The notes: generated by a model not told the origin, from the sequence alone. DNA of 64,000 nucleotides from G965267425 sp965267425 (GCA_965267425.1 OZ253959.1:1364001-1428000), one strand, 5' to 3'. Shown: positions 54,301 through 62,755, counted from the stretch's first letter. A program made the numbers and translations.

Positions 54301-55133
54301 ACTTTGATTCATTAAGAACATGTAATGATGACCTAGTTGGTGCAGGTACTCCACTAGAGTTGATTGTTGATGACATTGACAGCGATGGAAGAAGTTTGAC
54401 TGCTCCAACCATTGGTGCTGATGAGTACGTTAGCCCAGGTGGATTTACGTTGGGTGATGACTTCCTATTGTGTCCTGGTGATACAGTGTCTATTGGTCAG
54501 GAAATCAATGGCGCTACTTATGCTTGGACTACGGGTGCTACCACTGGTGTAATTGAGGTGACTAATCCAGGAACTTATGGAGTAACAGTTACAACAAGTT
54601 GTGGGACTGGAAACAGTGAATTGCTAATTGGAGATGCTAACCCAACAGCAAGCTTTACCTCAGTTTCAGCATTCTTAACACACGAATTCACAAATACATC
54701 TATCAACGGTGATACATATTTGTGGGATTTCGGTGACGGAAGCAGCTCAACTGATGAGAACCCAACTCACGCTTATGCTGAGAACGGATCTTATGAAGTT
54801 TGCTTAACTGTAGAAAACGATTGTGGTTCAAACCAGGATTGTAAAACAATCACTTTCACAGTGGGTGTTGAAGATATCGAACTAGACAATCAAATCACCA
54901 TGCAACCAAACCCAGCAAAAGATTTGGTAACGTTTAACTGGAATGTAACAAGTCCTATGGTGAATGTAGATATTTTAAATGTTCAGGGACAATCTGTTGC
55001 GCATTATCAATTGAATGATGTACAAGCAGGTTCTACCAACAACATTAATGTTTCGGGATTTGAAAGAGGAGTATACCTCGTTCAATTCAGATCAGAAGAA
55101 GCAGTATCAGTCAAGCGACTCATATTGCATTGA
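51354..55133 (+). CDS. Giant T9SS-secreted beta-helix/PKD surface protein
   Basis: A 1259-residue protein. The ATG at 51354 is chosen over a GTG at 51324 because it gives a clean signal peptide (ending SSFAQ). The first half (residues about 30-490) and the second half (about 600-1030) are two related right-handed beta-helix blocks rich in Asn-Asn-x-x and Tyr ladders (NNIVRNC, NNTFMNC; both open with YTIN...GATNY...F.DA..AL). Between them is a CARDB-like domain (DDAGVTALIQPVAVCPDT). A PKD domain follows (YLWDFGDGSSSTDENPTHAY), and the end is a T9SS sorting domain (MQPNPAKDLVTFNW ... VKRLILH). Paralog of the truncated gene at 1-1646. Likely adhesin or cell-surface structure. Confidence 0.9.
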   Translation: MLKSLLRLNNYVGKSIVGLSLAGLCFFPGSSFAQLAGGTYTINSGAATGGTNYNNFTDAALALGSGILGDVTFNVVAGSGPYTERLVLPNIPGTGPDGIGGFNYVTFNGNGNTLQYAATSSTARSTVFFDGMDYVILDSLTIKTTGTSYGWGIHFYNQSNNNIVRNCTIDCGTSTSSNFNGVIMSGSTSSYFTFGNSEDLTFEDNTFEGGYHGARIYGAGTANFRNGYTFTGNSFSCYYYGIYTYYTGDVIVQDNYFTKDPSFSSVYGYNCYIGYSSNIDVQRNVFAKSGYAGLYMRYVNRYNIPTANSVVANNIVEGEWMGTSTRYGIYMYYVDNLDFVYNSVNINPAGSGTLYGAYYYYSNAAFQNNSFRLEGTGTVNMVFSFGSTGTFDNNNFWTENTGARYYWSGTYYYSWANFLSGSSTNANSLFTDPDYTSDTDLFPLSATLDGNATPVSVTTDFTGATRNATTPDIGAFEYTPPQDDAGVTALIQPVAVCPDTNTIVVLVKNAGAQPLTSFDVYYAVTGGTYTGVTQGPVSVSGTNIIPGGDTAITLSTSFIMAGNTTYSIQAWTSNPNNTTDNRMSNDTLTIDAETALNGVYTINPTGSGATNYTSFTDAITALNTYGVCDHVTFDVTAATYNEQVVMGAVTGASDAATITFHPDPANTSPVELEWNSTSSTNNYTLMLDGSDWVTFDDITIKSLNNSYATTVYLNNDATNNTFMNCDLTAPTGATLWPGYNVQLYGADAEYNTFENNNIANGYYGIYAYGYGGNTTDFPHGNVFDGNNITEAFYYGAYLYYQEESVFNNNIIHSSNANNYGRAMYGYMFYSNSFEMIGNDVQWPSNYWGVYVYMGGTASEHATIANNLIHIGDSTSTIGTTTYGLYFYGGFADIVYNTVVAEGNAGYAAYLGGGLNKLHNNILLAANSSLSSLYLNGSYALIESDYNAFSGDGAIAQGSNTLSDWQNNSGFDANSIEPQGLFTNFDSLRTCNDDLVGAGTPLELIVDDIDSDGRSLTAPTIGADEYVSPGGFTLGDDFLLCPGDTVSIGQEINGATYAWTTGATTGVIEVTNPGTYGVTVTTSCGTGNSELLIGDANPTASFTSVSAFLTHEFTNTSINGDTYLWDFGDGSSSTDENPTHAYAENGSYEVCLTVENDCGSNQDCKTITFTVGVEDIELDNQITMQPNPAKDLVTFNWNVTSPMVNVDILNVQGQSVAHYQLNDVQAGSTNNINVSGFERGVYLVQFRSEEAVSVKRLILH

Positions 55134-55157
55134 GTTATTCATAATTGATTGGTTTAA

Positions 55158-55193
55158 TACCCCTCTGCTTTTGGTTGGCAGAGGGGTTTTTTT
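55158..55193 (+). terminator. Strong intrinsic terminator after the beta-helix gene
   Basis: Ten-pair GC-rich stem (55159-55168 with 55178-55187; ACCCCTCTGC arm), 9-nt loop and a run of seven T. It lies 25 bp after the stop. Confidence 0.9.
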
Positions 55194-55250
55194 ATGCCTT
55201 TTCATCATATGGGTTACCATTATTTTATCACGTTATTAAGGCTAAGTTGC

Positions 55251-55258
55251 TATCTTTG
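55251..55258 (+). promoter_or_regulatory. Candidate -7 box, near-leaderless start
   Basis: TATCTTTG fits TAnnTTTG, and the ATG of the next gene follows after 4 bp (55263). With a usual start 5-8 bp after the box the transcript would begin at the ATG. No TTG at the -33 position is seen, so it may be chance. Confidence 0.3.
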
Positions 55259-55262
55259 AACA

Positions 55263-56966
55263 ATGAATATTCAAACTTTCATATGGTTATTGTGCGCACT
55301 GTTGAATGTCTCAATCTTGGAAGCACAAACTTTTCAATGGGTTAAAACGGCAGGTGGTGAAGATTTGGACCTGGCCACAGACATGGTCTTGGTAAGTAAC
55401 AATGACATGATCATATGTGGGGAATTTAATGGAACAGCCGACATTGATCCCGATACTTCCATCAAAGAAATTTCAACTGTTGGAGATAGAGAAGCTTTTT
55501 TGGCTCGTTATGATGACCAAGGCAATTTCATATGGGCTGTAGTTTTGGAAAGCAGTCCATCATCTTATTCTACTGCAAGGAGTCTGGCGTTGGACTCTGA
55601 AGGCAATATTATTGTTTTAGGAGTATTGAGGGGTACTGTGGATTTAGATCCGTCTGCAAATACTGAAATCGTTAATTCAGCGGGTGCTATTACCATGTTT
55701 TTATTGAAGTTTACAAGTACAGGTCAATTGATTTGGCAATCAACCTGGAAGAATACAGCATTCTTTTCTGGCGTAAGAAAAATTGCGCTGGATGATCATG
55801 ACAACATTTATATTGGAGGTGGTTTTGCCTCAACGGTGGATATTGGTTCAAACGGTGTAACTAAAACGTTGAATTCAATTGGAAAAGAAGATGCTCTTGT
55901 TGCCAGCTATGATAAGCACGGAGATTTCAGATGGGCATTTAATTTAGGGTCAGCTGAAGCTGATATGGTTCGTTCGATTGATGTGAGAGACGGTGAACTT
56001 GTTGTCGGAGGATTCTTTGGTGCAATCATGGACATCGATCCTGATTTGTCTGATTTTGAATTTTTAGAATATAAATCTGGTAGAGATGGATTTGTGGCCG
56101 TTTATGATACCTCAGGAAATTACATAAGAAGCAATTCCATCAACGGTATCGATAATATCCGTGTAAACGCAGTGATGTATGATTTATTTGGAAACATTGT
56201 CATCACAGGAGAATACAAAGATGAAATCGATTTCATTCCAGGATTCGATGATTTGTTGCTCAATTCTTCTGTAAGTCAAAATGTATTTTTCACGAAATAC
56301 AATGCCTTATTGGAGCCTGTTTGGGCAAAATCCTTAGGCAATGGCCATGCATTTGTTAGTGAAATTGCATATGATAAGTTGAATCAAATTTATTTGACCG
56401 GATCATTTAATGATAGTCTGGACTTCAATCCAGGTACCAGTGAAGAAATGAGGTATTCACTAGGAGGACAGGATATTTATGTGGCTAAGTACAGTGAGTC
56501 AGGAAATTACGTCTGGAGTGGAGCCATGGAAGGTATGGGCATTGATGATGCCTGGCAGGTGTGTGTGAATGACACCTTAGAAGTTGCTATTTGTGGTTCG
56601 TTTGAATCGGCAGTAGATTTTAATGCTGGGTGGGGAGAAGTCATCATTCAATCTCAAGGAAAAGGAGATATTTATATTGCGAAATATGGCCCGGAAGCAT
56701 TGTCTGGAATCTTTTCAGATGGGAAGAACGAAGGTTTTCAGGTTTACCCAATACCATTTAATAATAGCGTATTCGTCACTTCAGAACGCAATGAATATAT
56801 CCAATCTGCAACGATTTTTGATCTGGCAGGCAATAAACTATGGGAAACGGCGCTTGATAACCGGTCTACTGTAGAACTGAATCTTTCATTTTTAAATTCT
56901 GGTTATTACTTGATGCAAATTCAAACATCATCATCTTCTGAGACGGTTAGGATCATAAAAGAATAA
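55263..56966 (+). CDS. T9SS-secreted SBBP-like beta-propeller protein
   Basis: A 567-residue protein. Signal peptide ends EAQT (about residue 20). Repeated blocks of about 55 residues, each with a GGEDLDLATDMVL-like lead and a D(I/F)(D/N)PG(T/A) turn (DIDPDTS, DLDPSAN, DIDPDLS, FIPGFD, DFNPGTS, DFNAGWG) and YD..GN..W, mark the SBBP/beta-propeller repeats typical of Bacteroidota. The C-terminus is a T9SS sorting domain (VYPIPFNNSVFVTS ... VRIIKE). Cell-surface or secreted; ligand unknown. Confidence 0.87.
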   Translation: MNIQTFIWLLCALLNVSILEAQTFQWVKTAGGEDLDLATDMVLVSNNDMIICGEFNGTADIDPDTSIKEISTVGDREAFLARYDDQGNFIWAVVLESSPSSYSTARSLALDSEGNIIVLGVLRGTVDLDPSANTEIVNSAGAITMFLLKFTSTGQLIWQSTWKNTAFFSGVRKIALDDHDNIYIGGGFASTVDIGSNGVTKTLNSIGKEDALVASYDKHGDFRWAFNLGSAEADMVRSIDVRDGELVVGGFFGAIMDIDPDLSDFEFLEYKSGRDGFVAVYDTSGNYIRSNSINGIDNIRVNAVMYDLFGNIVITGEYKDEIDFIPGFDDLLLNSSVSQNVFFTKYNALLEPVWAKSLGNGHAFVSEIAYDKLNQIYLTGSFNDSLDFNPGTSEEMRYSLGGQDIYVAKYSESGNYVWSGAMEGMGIDDAWQVCVNDTLEVAICGSFESAVDFNAGWGEVIIQSQGKGDIYIAKYGPEALSGIFSDGKNEGFQVYPIPFNNSVFVTSERNEYIQSATIFDLAGNKLWETALDNRSTVELNLSFLNSGYYLMQIQTSSSSETVRIIKE

Positions 56967-57019
56967 CTTATTTTTATCGCCCTCTAACGATTTGAAAAAA
57001 CTCAGCCGAGGAGATTTGG

Positions 57020-58543
57020 ATGAAAGATTTTTTTAGCAAACAAGTTTCTATATTTTTTGTGGTACTGCTTATGCTGGCATTGGCATACTGTGGAGTTTTC
57101 GAAATGCTGTCCATGAGGCCTTTCGGCATTCATGTAATTCGACAAACGGATTGCCTTTCTATTGTATCTGATTATTTTCATCACCATTCTTCATTTTTCG
57201 AACCGGCCATGTATAACCTTGGCTATAGTGAAGGTAAGGGGCTCAGTGAATTTCCCATATTATATTTTGTAACGGCCAAAATTTACAGTTTTGTTGGAGA
57301 AAAAGAGTGGGTATTGCGCATTATTCACTTAATGATTTTTGTGTTTGGTTTTGCAGCGTTAACAAGGTTGATTATTCGTGTGTTGCAAGACAAAGTATAT
57401 GCGGTATTATTGTCCCTCTTATTTAGCTCGTCTACTGTATTGCTTTTTTATGCTGCCAACTTCCTGCCTGAAATTCCTGCTCTTGGTTTTACGCTAATGG
57501 GTTGGGAGCGATACGTCAAGTTTAAGCAAGAAGAAAAACGATCAACTTTTATTTGGGCTTGTTTCTTTATGAGTATAGCAGCCTTGTTGAAAATATCTTT
57601 TTTGATTCATTTTGGAACATTGGCGTTGATAGAATTTTTTCGTTGGTGGGGAAATACCCAATGGCGTACGGAAAAAAAGAGACTGTATATGTTTATGTTA
57701 CCACTATTGGGCATTGCAATAGCTTTTACCTGGTGGATGTATGCCATTCAATTTAATCGTTCGTATGATCAAACGTATTATCTACTGAAACTAATGCCAA
57801 TATGGAAATTGTCCGGTGATCAAATCGTTGGAATTTGGGATTACATTACCCGGTATTGGTGGGGAAACCTTTATTATTATTCAACGTTTCATCTTTTCTT
57901 TTTAATCGTAATTGTGTGGTTGATACGACCAAAAAAGTGGAATGGATACATTTCTAACATGGCCATAGTAAGTGCCATTGGTGCCTTATTTTATTTCTTT
58001 CTTTTTTATGCGCAATTCAAGGATCACGATTATTATTTTATTGTGATGATGCCAGCGCTTTTTTTGTTGGTAATTGATGGAATCCGTCAACTAACTTCCT
58101 CCGTTTCAAATCGAATGGGTCAATATAGTATTAAACTCATCATTCTGGTGGTTTGTGTGTTGAGCATCAATTATGCGAAATTGGGAATGTCTCGTCGACT
58201 GATATCCGATAATCAAGAGATTTCAAAGGAGTTAAATCAATTGGATGGTATTCGAGGTTGGTTGGAAAATAAGAACGTACCCGCTGATGCGCGGTTTATT
58301 GTACTTGGCGATCAAACCCATAACGGGAGTTTGTATTTTATGAATCGCAAGGGCTGGCAAATTAAAAAAGGGGATGAGGCTGGAAATAAGTTGATGCGAA
58401 AGGCGCTTAAAGATGGGGCTTCCTTTGTTCTGCTGTATCAAACTGACATGTCGGATTTCCTGAAAGAAACAATACCTTCATGGTCTTCATTGGGTCATTA
58501 CAATGGAAAAGAAATAATGAAAATTAATCGGCCAAATAAATGA
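57020..58543 (+). CDS. GT39/ArnT-like membrane glycosyltransferase
   Basis: A 507-residue protein with about 11 membrane helices. The first periplasmic loop holds RQTDCLSIVSDYFHHHSSFFEPAM with the Asp at the catalytic position of PMT/ArnT-type (GT-C) enzymes, and FPILYFVTAKIYSFVGE follows as in the PMT_2 family. The C-terminal 90 residues are soluble and periplasmic (RGWLENKNVPADARFIVLGDQTHN). Such enzymes move a sugar from a polyprenyl-phosphate to lipid, protein or glycan. It overlaps the convergent lipoprotein by 20 bp. Confidence 0.85.
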   Translation: MKDFFSKQVSIFFVVLLMLALAYCGVFEMLSMRPFGIHVIRQTDCLSIVSDYFHHHSSFFEPAMYNLGYSEGKGLSEFPILYFVTAKIYSFVGEKEWVLRIIHLMIFVFGFAALTRLIIRVLQDKVYAVLLSLLFSSSTVLLFYAANFLPEIPALGFTLMGWERYVKFKQEEKRSTFIWACFFMSIAALLKISFLIHFGTLALIEFFRWWGNTQWRTEKKRLYMFMLPLLGIAIAFTWWMYAIQFNRSYDQTYYLLKLMPIWKLSGDQIVGIWDYITRYWWGNLYYYSTFHLFFLIVIVWLIRPKKWNGYISNMAIVSAIGALFYFFLFYAQFKDHDYYFIVMMPALFLLVIDGIRQLTSSVSNRMGQYSIKLIILVVCVLSINYAKLGMSRRLISDNQEISKELNQLDGIRGWLENKNVPADARFIVLGDQTHNGSLYFMNRKGWQIKKGDEAGNKLMRKALKDGASFVLLYQTDMSDFLKETIPSWSSLGHYNGKEIMKINRPNK

Positions 58544-59030
58544 CCTGCATCACATCGTTTTGAATTTCTTCCAAACGGTTTTGAGTTTTGCCAGTGGCAG
58601 AGAAAGATTCTTTGTTATTTAAATCAATCGAAAACTCACCTGTTTTAACAAGGTTGCTAAATGTGTCAAATGGCATGTTTCCTCCGTATCGAATTTCAAA
58701 ATACTTACCTTCTTTTTCAATAAAAATCTTTTCTACATCATTTAACAATATAGAATCAGAAGCACTTCTGAACTCAATTGAAGTAATCTTTTGAGGTTCT
58801 TTCTTGTACAAGGAAATATTACATTTTACTTGTTGTTCGGTTTTGATGTTATCTCGGAATGTAAAATCTGCTTTCAGGACGTGATCTTTACTTTTAAATG
58901 TCAATGGGTGAACAAAATACATGTTCTCCTTGTCAGCATAAAACAATTGATACGTTGGACTTTTACAAGCCCAAAGCCAACAGATCATTAACATTAAAAG
59001 CCATCGCTTATTCGCAAAGCAATACTTCAT
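58524..59030 (-). CDS. Lipoprotein, 168 aa
   Basis: Signal with lipobox CWLWAC (Cys 22). The mature part is beta-rich (FKSKDHVLKADFTFRD; FEIRYGGNMPFDTFSNLVKTGEFSIDL) and of the kind found in small periplasmic lipoproteins of Bacteroidota. No family assigned. Its 5' end overlaps the upstream lipoprotein gene by 23 bp, so the two are translated together. Confidence 0.75.
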   Translation of the reverse strand: MKYCFANKRWLLMLMICWLWACKSPTYQLFYADKENMYFVHPLTFKSKDHVLKADFTFRDNIKTEQQVKCNISLYKKEPQKITSIEFRSASDSILLNDVEKIFIEKEGKYFEIRYGGNMPFDTFSNLVKTGEFSIDLNNKESFSATGKTQNRLEEIQNDVMQVIYLAD

Positions 59031-59502
59031 TCAAGTAAGTTTTGTGCTCAAAGATAGAACGAACAGCAGAACTGTCAGGTGAACAAATATTGATGACAAC
59101 TCCTAAAGGAGGTTCCTGGTGCTGATAAATAGAACGAACAATAAATAATGAATCGGTCTTGATAAAGAAGTCGTGAGATGGTCGGCTACCAATGGTATTT
59201 TCACGAGAATCAAAAGAATGCAATGATTTTTGTTCGTCAATTAATTCCAAGGCAGAATTTTCTAGTGCCAGGCCAATAAATACTTCACAGTTAGTGCGTT
59301 GGATTACTCTGGTTAAAGGAATATCCAACGTACCAATTTCTCTGATGGTTTCGTAGGCTTCCACCTTAAATTGAACGTTGATTTCCTTGTCTCCATCTTG
59401 TAATTTCCAACATTCGCCTCCGCCAAATTCCACCATGTTATAATTACTTGTGCACCCACCAATCATAAGGGTGCAAATCAATATGCCAATGAATTCTTTC
59501 AT
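59008..59502 (-). CDS. Lipoprotein, 164 aa
   Basis: Lipobox TLMIGGC (Cys 16). The mature part has alternating strands (CWKLQDGDKEINVQFKVEA) and a conserved-looking Cys in RTNCEVFIGLA. Overlaps the next lipoprotein gene by 23 bp; the pair is an operon. Function unknown. A hairpin of the TRL-like gene lies upstream. Confidence 0.75.
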   Translation of the reverse strand: MKEFIGILICTLMIGGCTSNYNMVEFGGGECWKLQDGDKEINVQFKVEAYETIREIGTLDIPLTRVIQRTNCEVFIGLALENSALELIDEQKSLHSFDSRENTIGSRPSHDFFIKTDSLFIVRSIYQHQEPPLGVVINICSPDSSAVRSIFEHKTYLNEVLLCE

Positions 59503-59517
59503 AATTGATAAAAAAAA

Positions 59518-59540
59518 AGCCCTTATTTAAAATAAAGGCT
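59518..59540 (-). terminator. Intrinsic terminator of the TRL-like gene
   Basis: Stem of ten pairs with one mismatch (59518-59527 with 59531-59540), a 3-nt loop, then eight T on the minus strand. It lies 24 bp after the stop at 59564. Confidence 0.8.
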
Positions 59541-59563
59541 CCTTTCTGCTTTAGTGCAATGAA

Positions 59564-59842
59564 TTATTCTCCTGTAACAGTCGTTTTAACACGAGTGTAA
59601 ATGAAGTAACTTGTAGATTTTACATCAACTGTAGAAATCTTAGATATTTTTCCATTTTTTGCAGCCTTTGCAACACCGCCATCGCTCAATTGGAACAAGA
59701 AAAGAACAACATCAGAAGAAGCAGTTCCAACCTTTGAGCCAACATCATTTCCAGTAGCACCTACAGGAATAGTTCCCACAGTACAAGAAGATAAGAAAAG
59801 ACCGGTAGCAGCAGTTAATAGTAGAGTTTTAAACGATTTCAT
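59564..59842 (-). CDS. TRL-like lipoprotein
   Basis: A 92-residue lipoprotein (lipobox LFLSSC, Cys 20). The mature part shows the TRL family pattern: GNDVGSKVGTASSDVVLFLFQLSDGGVAKAAKNGKISKISTVDVKS. It is a small envelope protein of unknown role and often monocistronic, as here, with its own terminator. The start ATG at 59842 is fixed by the lipoprotein signal. Confidence 0.85.
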   Translation of the reverse strand: MKSFKTLLLTAATGLFLSSCTVGTIPVGATGNDVGSKVGTASSDVVLFLFQLSDGGVAKAAKNGKISKISTVDVKSTSYFIYTRVKTTVTGE

Positions 59843-60009
59843 TTGTGAATAATTTTTAAGAATTAGAGTAACGAAAAAAGCAACAAAATGGCAGAATTCA
59901 AAACAATTCGGTCATTATTTTCATAAACTTTTGCGTTTTTGTGCGATTACCAGAATAACGTAAATCTAAATGGGTGATTGTCAGAGCTAATTAACACAGA
60001 TAAATTAAA

Positions 60010-60957
60010 CTACAATTCCGGCAATACCTTTTCCAAAATATCCAAGGAGATTTCAGCCATTTTGTTTCCATGATGGTCCAGCAATGGATTGATTTCTACC
60101 ATCTCAAATGCACATACCTTATCGGTTTCGTTGATAATGGAACGGATGATATCCAGTGCTTCATCTTCTGTGAATCCATCAGGTACTGGTGTACCAGTTC
60201 CATTTGATACCAATACACTGTCCATGCTGTCAACGTCAAACGAGATGTAAATTAAATCACAGGCTTCCAAGTGATGAATGGCTTGTTTTACACAAGATGA
60301 AATGCCCGATTCACGACATTGAGCTACCGTGAAATTTGGAATGGAAAACTTATCCATCAATGACTCCTCTGGTGCTTCCGTATCACGCACCCCAAAAAAT
60401 ACGATGTCCGAAGGAAGAATTTTAGGTGAGATACCTCCTGTTGTTTTGAGTTCGTTCCAAAAAGACACGCAACGGTCATCAGGTTGATTTACAGCACTTT
60501 CAAGATTATCTTCTGCTAAAGCGCTTGCCAATGGCATGCCGTGAACATTTCCGGATGGGGTAGTATATGGAGAGTGTAAATCAGCGTGGGCATCAATCCA
60601 AATGACTCCAAGTCTTTTATTCGGGTACCGATGTTTTATTCCGGCTATTGTACCTCCTGCTGAACTATGATCACCGGCCAGAACAACTGGAAAAGAGCCA
60701 TTTTCCAAAGTTTCACTTACCTTTTGACAAACATTTTTATAGACCTCAACAATTCGATCAATATACCAGGCATTTGAAAATTCCGAAGGTCGAGACAATT
60801 CATCATTGTAATGCTCTATGGCAGAAATATCATAAGATGAAAATAGATTTGATTTCTTTTTAATGGCTGCATAACGCAAGGCTTCAATACCCAATCCGGG
60901 ACCTCGGGTGCCTGCACCAATTTCAGAAGCATTTTCCAGGATTTTGATGTGTGCCAT
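60010..60957 (-). CDS. rocF: Arginase
   Basis: A 315-residue cytoplasmic protein of the ureohydrolase family. The Mn-binding motifs are visible: GDHSSAGG, IDAHADLHSP and SFDVDSMD with GTGTPVPDGFTEDEA. The layout is that of Bacteroidota arginases, which split arginine to ornithine and urea. Because agmatinase and formimidoylglutamase share the motifs, the substrate is inferred from overall likeness, in particular the N-terminal NASEIGAGTRGPGLGIEAL segment. Monocistronic; a -7-type TAAGTTTG lies at 60976-60983 (minus strand), about 20 bp before the ATG. Confidence 0.88.
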   Translation of the reverse strand: MAHIKILENASEIGAGTRGPGLGIEALRYAAIKKKSNLFSSYDISAIEHYNDELSRPSEFSNAWYIDRIVEVYKNVCQKVSETLENGSFPVVLAGDHSSAGGTIAGIKHRYPNKRLGVIWIDAHADLHSPYTTPSGNVHGMPLASALAEDNLESAVNQPDDRCVSFWNELKTTGGISPKILPSDIVFFGVRDTEAPEESLMDKFSIPNFTVAQCRESGISSCVKQAIHHLEACDLIYISFDVDSMDSVLVSNGTGTPVPDGFTEDEALDIIRSIINETDKVCAFEMVEINPLLDHHGNKMAEISLDILEKVLPEL

Positions 60958-61052
60958 GGTCAGTTAAATGAGGCACAAACTTACTGAAAATAGCCAATTA
61001 TTAAGCTGTCAAAGTCATGATCATTGTTGATAAGAGCTGCTAGATTGGAGAT

Positions 61053-61355
61053 TTACAACTCGCTTATTCCCAGAACTTTAACATACATGGGTCCACCGTC
61101 AACCGGATATCCTTTAATGAATTCACCCCGGATTTCAACCTCATTGCCAACAAAAAAGTCCATGTTGATTTTTTCGTTAGTTAACGCAAATACCTCTCCT
61201 TCACCAACTAATACATGGCTTCCATATTGATAAAATGTGATTCCCTGTTTTTCAATGACCCCCTGCAGAATTAGAAGTTCGTCTCCCTGTGAAGGCTGTT
61301 CTTTGGAACAACCTAAGATACATATGGCCATTAATATGGGTAGAAAGTATTTCAT
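61053..61355 (-). CDS. Small OB-fold-like lipoprotein, 100 aa
   Basis: Lipobox ICILGC (Cys 16). The mature part (about 80 residues) is all strands: LLILQGVIEKQGITFYQYGSHVLV, NMDFFVGNEVEIRGEFIKGY, MYVKVLGI. The spacing is that of an OB-fold domain as in BOF-type periplasmic proteins. Probably periplasmic and of unknown role. Divergent from the ThiF-like gene. Confidence 0.75.
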   Translation of the reverse strand: MKYFLPILMAICILGCSKEQPSQGDELLILQGVIEKQGITFYQYGSHVLVGEGEVFALTNEKINMDFFVGNEVEIRGEFIKGYPVDGGPMYVKVLGISEL

Positions 61356-61421
61356 ATCCTTCTTGATTTATTGGCTTTATTCAACGCTTACTTCTACCTT
61401 TATATAATAAGACGACAGAAT

Positions 61422-61481
61422 GGCCCCAAAAGTTGGGCCTATTATTTGAACGATGATAGCGTGAAATTGTTTCACTTTTTT
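61422..61481 (+). promoter_or_regulatory. Two hairpins in the leader region of the ThiF-like gene
   Basis: A GGCCC/GGGCC hairpin (61422-61439) and, 20 bp later, a GTGAAA/TTTCAC hairpin (61461-61475) followed by T6, which looks like a terminator on the plus strand. They lie 35-95 bp before the gene start, so they may attenuate it, or the first may belong to a 5' regulatory fold. No known riboswitch was recognised. Confidence 0.45.
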
Positions 61482-61515
61482 CCAGTTTCTTTGTTGCAAC
61501 GTCCTGAGGGCATTT

Positions 61516-62247
61516 TTGAGTATTTATTCCGTGACTGATTCTTCAATAGATAAACGATACCGCAGCCAGATTAAACTTCCCCAGATTGGAGTAGAAGGTC
61601 AGCATAAAATGCACTCCGCCAAAGTTTTGGTGCTGGGTGCAGGAGGTTTAGGGTGTGCAGTCTTGACGAATTTGTCCTACATGGGAATAGGATGTCTTGG
61701 AATAATGGATGATGACCAGGTTGGTGCTGAAAACCTTTCCCGGCAAATATTGTTTGACCAACAAGATATTGGGAAATCCAAAGTGGATGCTGCTGCTGCC
61801 AAATTAAACCGGATCAATGCAGAAGTGGAATTAAAATTGTACAATCAACGATTGAACTCTTCTAACGCGAGTGAGACAATTGAACCATTTGATTTGGTGG
61901 TGGATTGTTCGGATAATTTCTCCGCAAGATATGCGCTGGATGATGCTTGTCAGAACAAAGGCATTCCCTTGGTTTATGGAGGAGTTCGAGCCTTTGAGGG
62001 GCAGGTGAGTGTGTTTAATCATCGGGCTGGAATTTCATTTTCACATGCTTTTCCCGATCGCAACAAAGCATTGGCCAGTGAAAACTGTGAAGATTCAGGA
62101 GTATTGGTCACCTTGGTGAACACCATTGGTGCCATTCAGGCCAATGAAGTGGTTAAAATTGTATTGGGTTTACCTTCTAAATTGGATGGAGCTATGTATT
62201 ACCTGGACATGCTTAACCATGAATCGAGGCTGATTGCCTGGAAATAG
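61516..62247 (+). CDS. ThiF/MoeB/HesA-like E1 enzyme
   Basis: A 243-residue protein with the ATP-binding GAGGLGCAVLTNLSYMGIG and DDDQVGAENLSRQILFDQQDIGKSK (the D-x-x-N-R-Q motif). YNQRLNSSN, DLVVDCSDNFSARYALDDAC and the Cys-GVL stretch (CEDSGVLVTLVNTIGAIQANEVVKI) follow. The usual Zn-binding CxxC pairs are missing, so it is close to HesA/ThiF-like proteins without Zn. The enzyme adenylates a ubiquitin-like carrier C-terminus (ThiS/MoaD type), but none lies nearby. No ATG is in frame: the start is TTG at 61516 (with AGGG 6 bp upstream) or GTG at 61531. Confidence 0.85.
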   Translation: MSIYSVTDSSIDKRYRSQIKLPQIGVEGQHKMHSAKVLVLGAGGLGCAVLTNLSYMGIGCLGIMDDDQVGAENLSRQILFDQQDIGKSKVDAAAAKLNRINAEVELKLYNQRLNSSNASETIEPFDLVVDCSDNFSARYALDDACQNKGIPLVYGGVRAFEGQVSVFNHRAGISFSHAFPDRNKALASENCEDSGVLVTLVNTIGAIQANEVVKIVLGLPSKLDGAMYYLDMLNHESRLIAWK

Positions 62248-62248
62248 A

Positions 62249-62755
62249 TCATTGACGTTTTACCACTCCTTCACAATACACAGAAGTCCAACTTTCATTT
62301 TCCCAAACCCCGATTTTAAAATTGTAAGTAGAGTCGTTTACAAATTCCCAGGCGTCTGTCATCCAGTTGGTCTGTCCATTCACTTCGTAAGCGTAGGTAT
62401 AATAGATGGATTGCTCTCGATAGGATATTTTTCCTTCTGTAATGCCTCCCAGGTAATCGAATTCCCAGAATTTCCATTGGTTATTTTTTTGATCAAACTT
62501 GCGAATTCCAACATTCCTCAGACTTGGATTTTTATTTTCTGAACGTTCGAAGTCAAATGTGTTGACCTGGCAAACAATATTATTTTCTGACCATTCAAAC
62601 GTATAAATCTGATGAAACGGCTTACCCACCTTCCATTTTCCTTGACATTCCCATCGAGAACCATTCATTTGGGTAAAAAAGGCATGGATTTCCTTTTTCT
62701 GAGCGTGAACGGAAGTAATGATACAAATGAAGGACAGAACTAATAATTTTCGCAT
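62249..62755 (-). CDS. Exported protein, 168 aa
   Basis: Signal peptide ends VHAQ (about residue 19). The mature part is Trp-, Tyr- and Asn-rich strands: GSRWECQGKWKVGKPFHQIYTFEW, KFWEFDYLGGITEGKISY, WMTDAWEFVND. This looks like a small lipocalin-like beta-barrel in the envelope. No family recognised. It converges with the ThiF-like gene one base after its stop. Confidence 0.75.
   Translation of the reverse strand: MRKLLVLSFICIITSVHAQKKEIHAFFTQMNGSRWECQGKWKVGKPFHQIYTFEWSENNIVCQVNTFDFERSENKNPSLRNVGIRKFDQKNNQWKFWEFDYLGGITEGKISYREQSIYYTYAYEVNGQTNWMTDAWEFVNDSTYNFKIGVWENESWTSVYCEGVVKRQ

Noticed and set aside
51942..54412. Several antisense ORFs across the beta-helix gene
   Set aside because: They arise from the Asn/Thr/Tyr-rich repeats in the real frame, lack starts with any signal, and have unusual Cys/Ile/Ser composition.
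61422..61515. TPP or molybdenum cofactor riboswitch before the ThiF-like gene
   Set aside because: The conserved TPP core (CUGAGA and the long second motif) and Moco motifs are not present; only short simple hairpins are seen.
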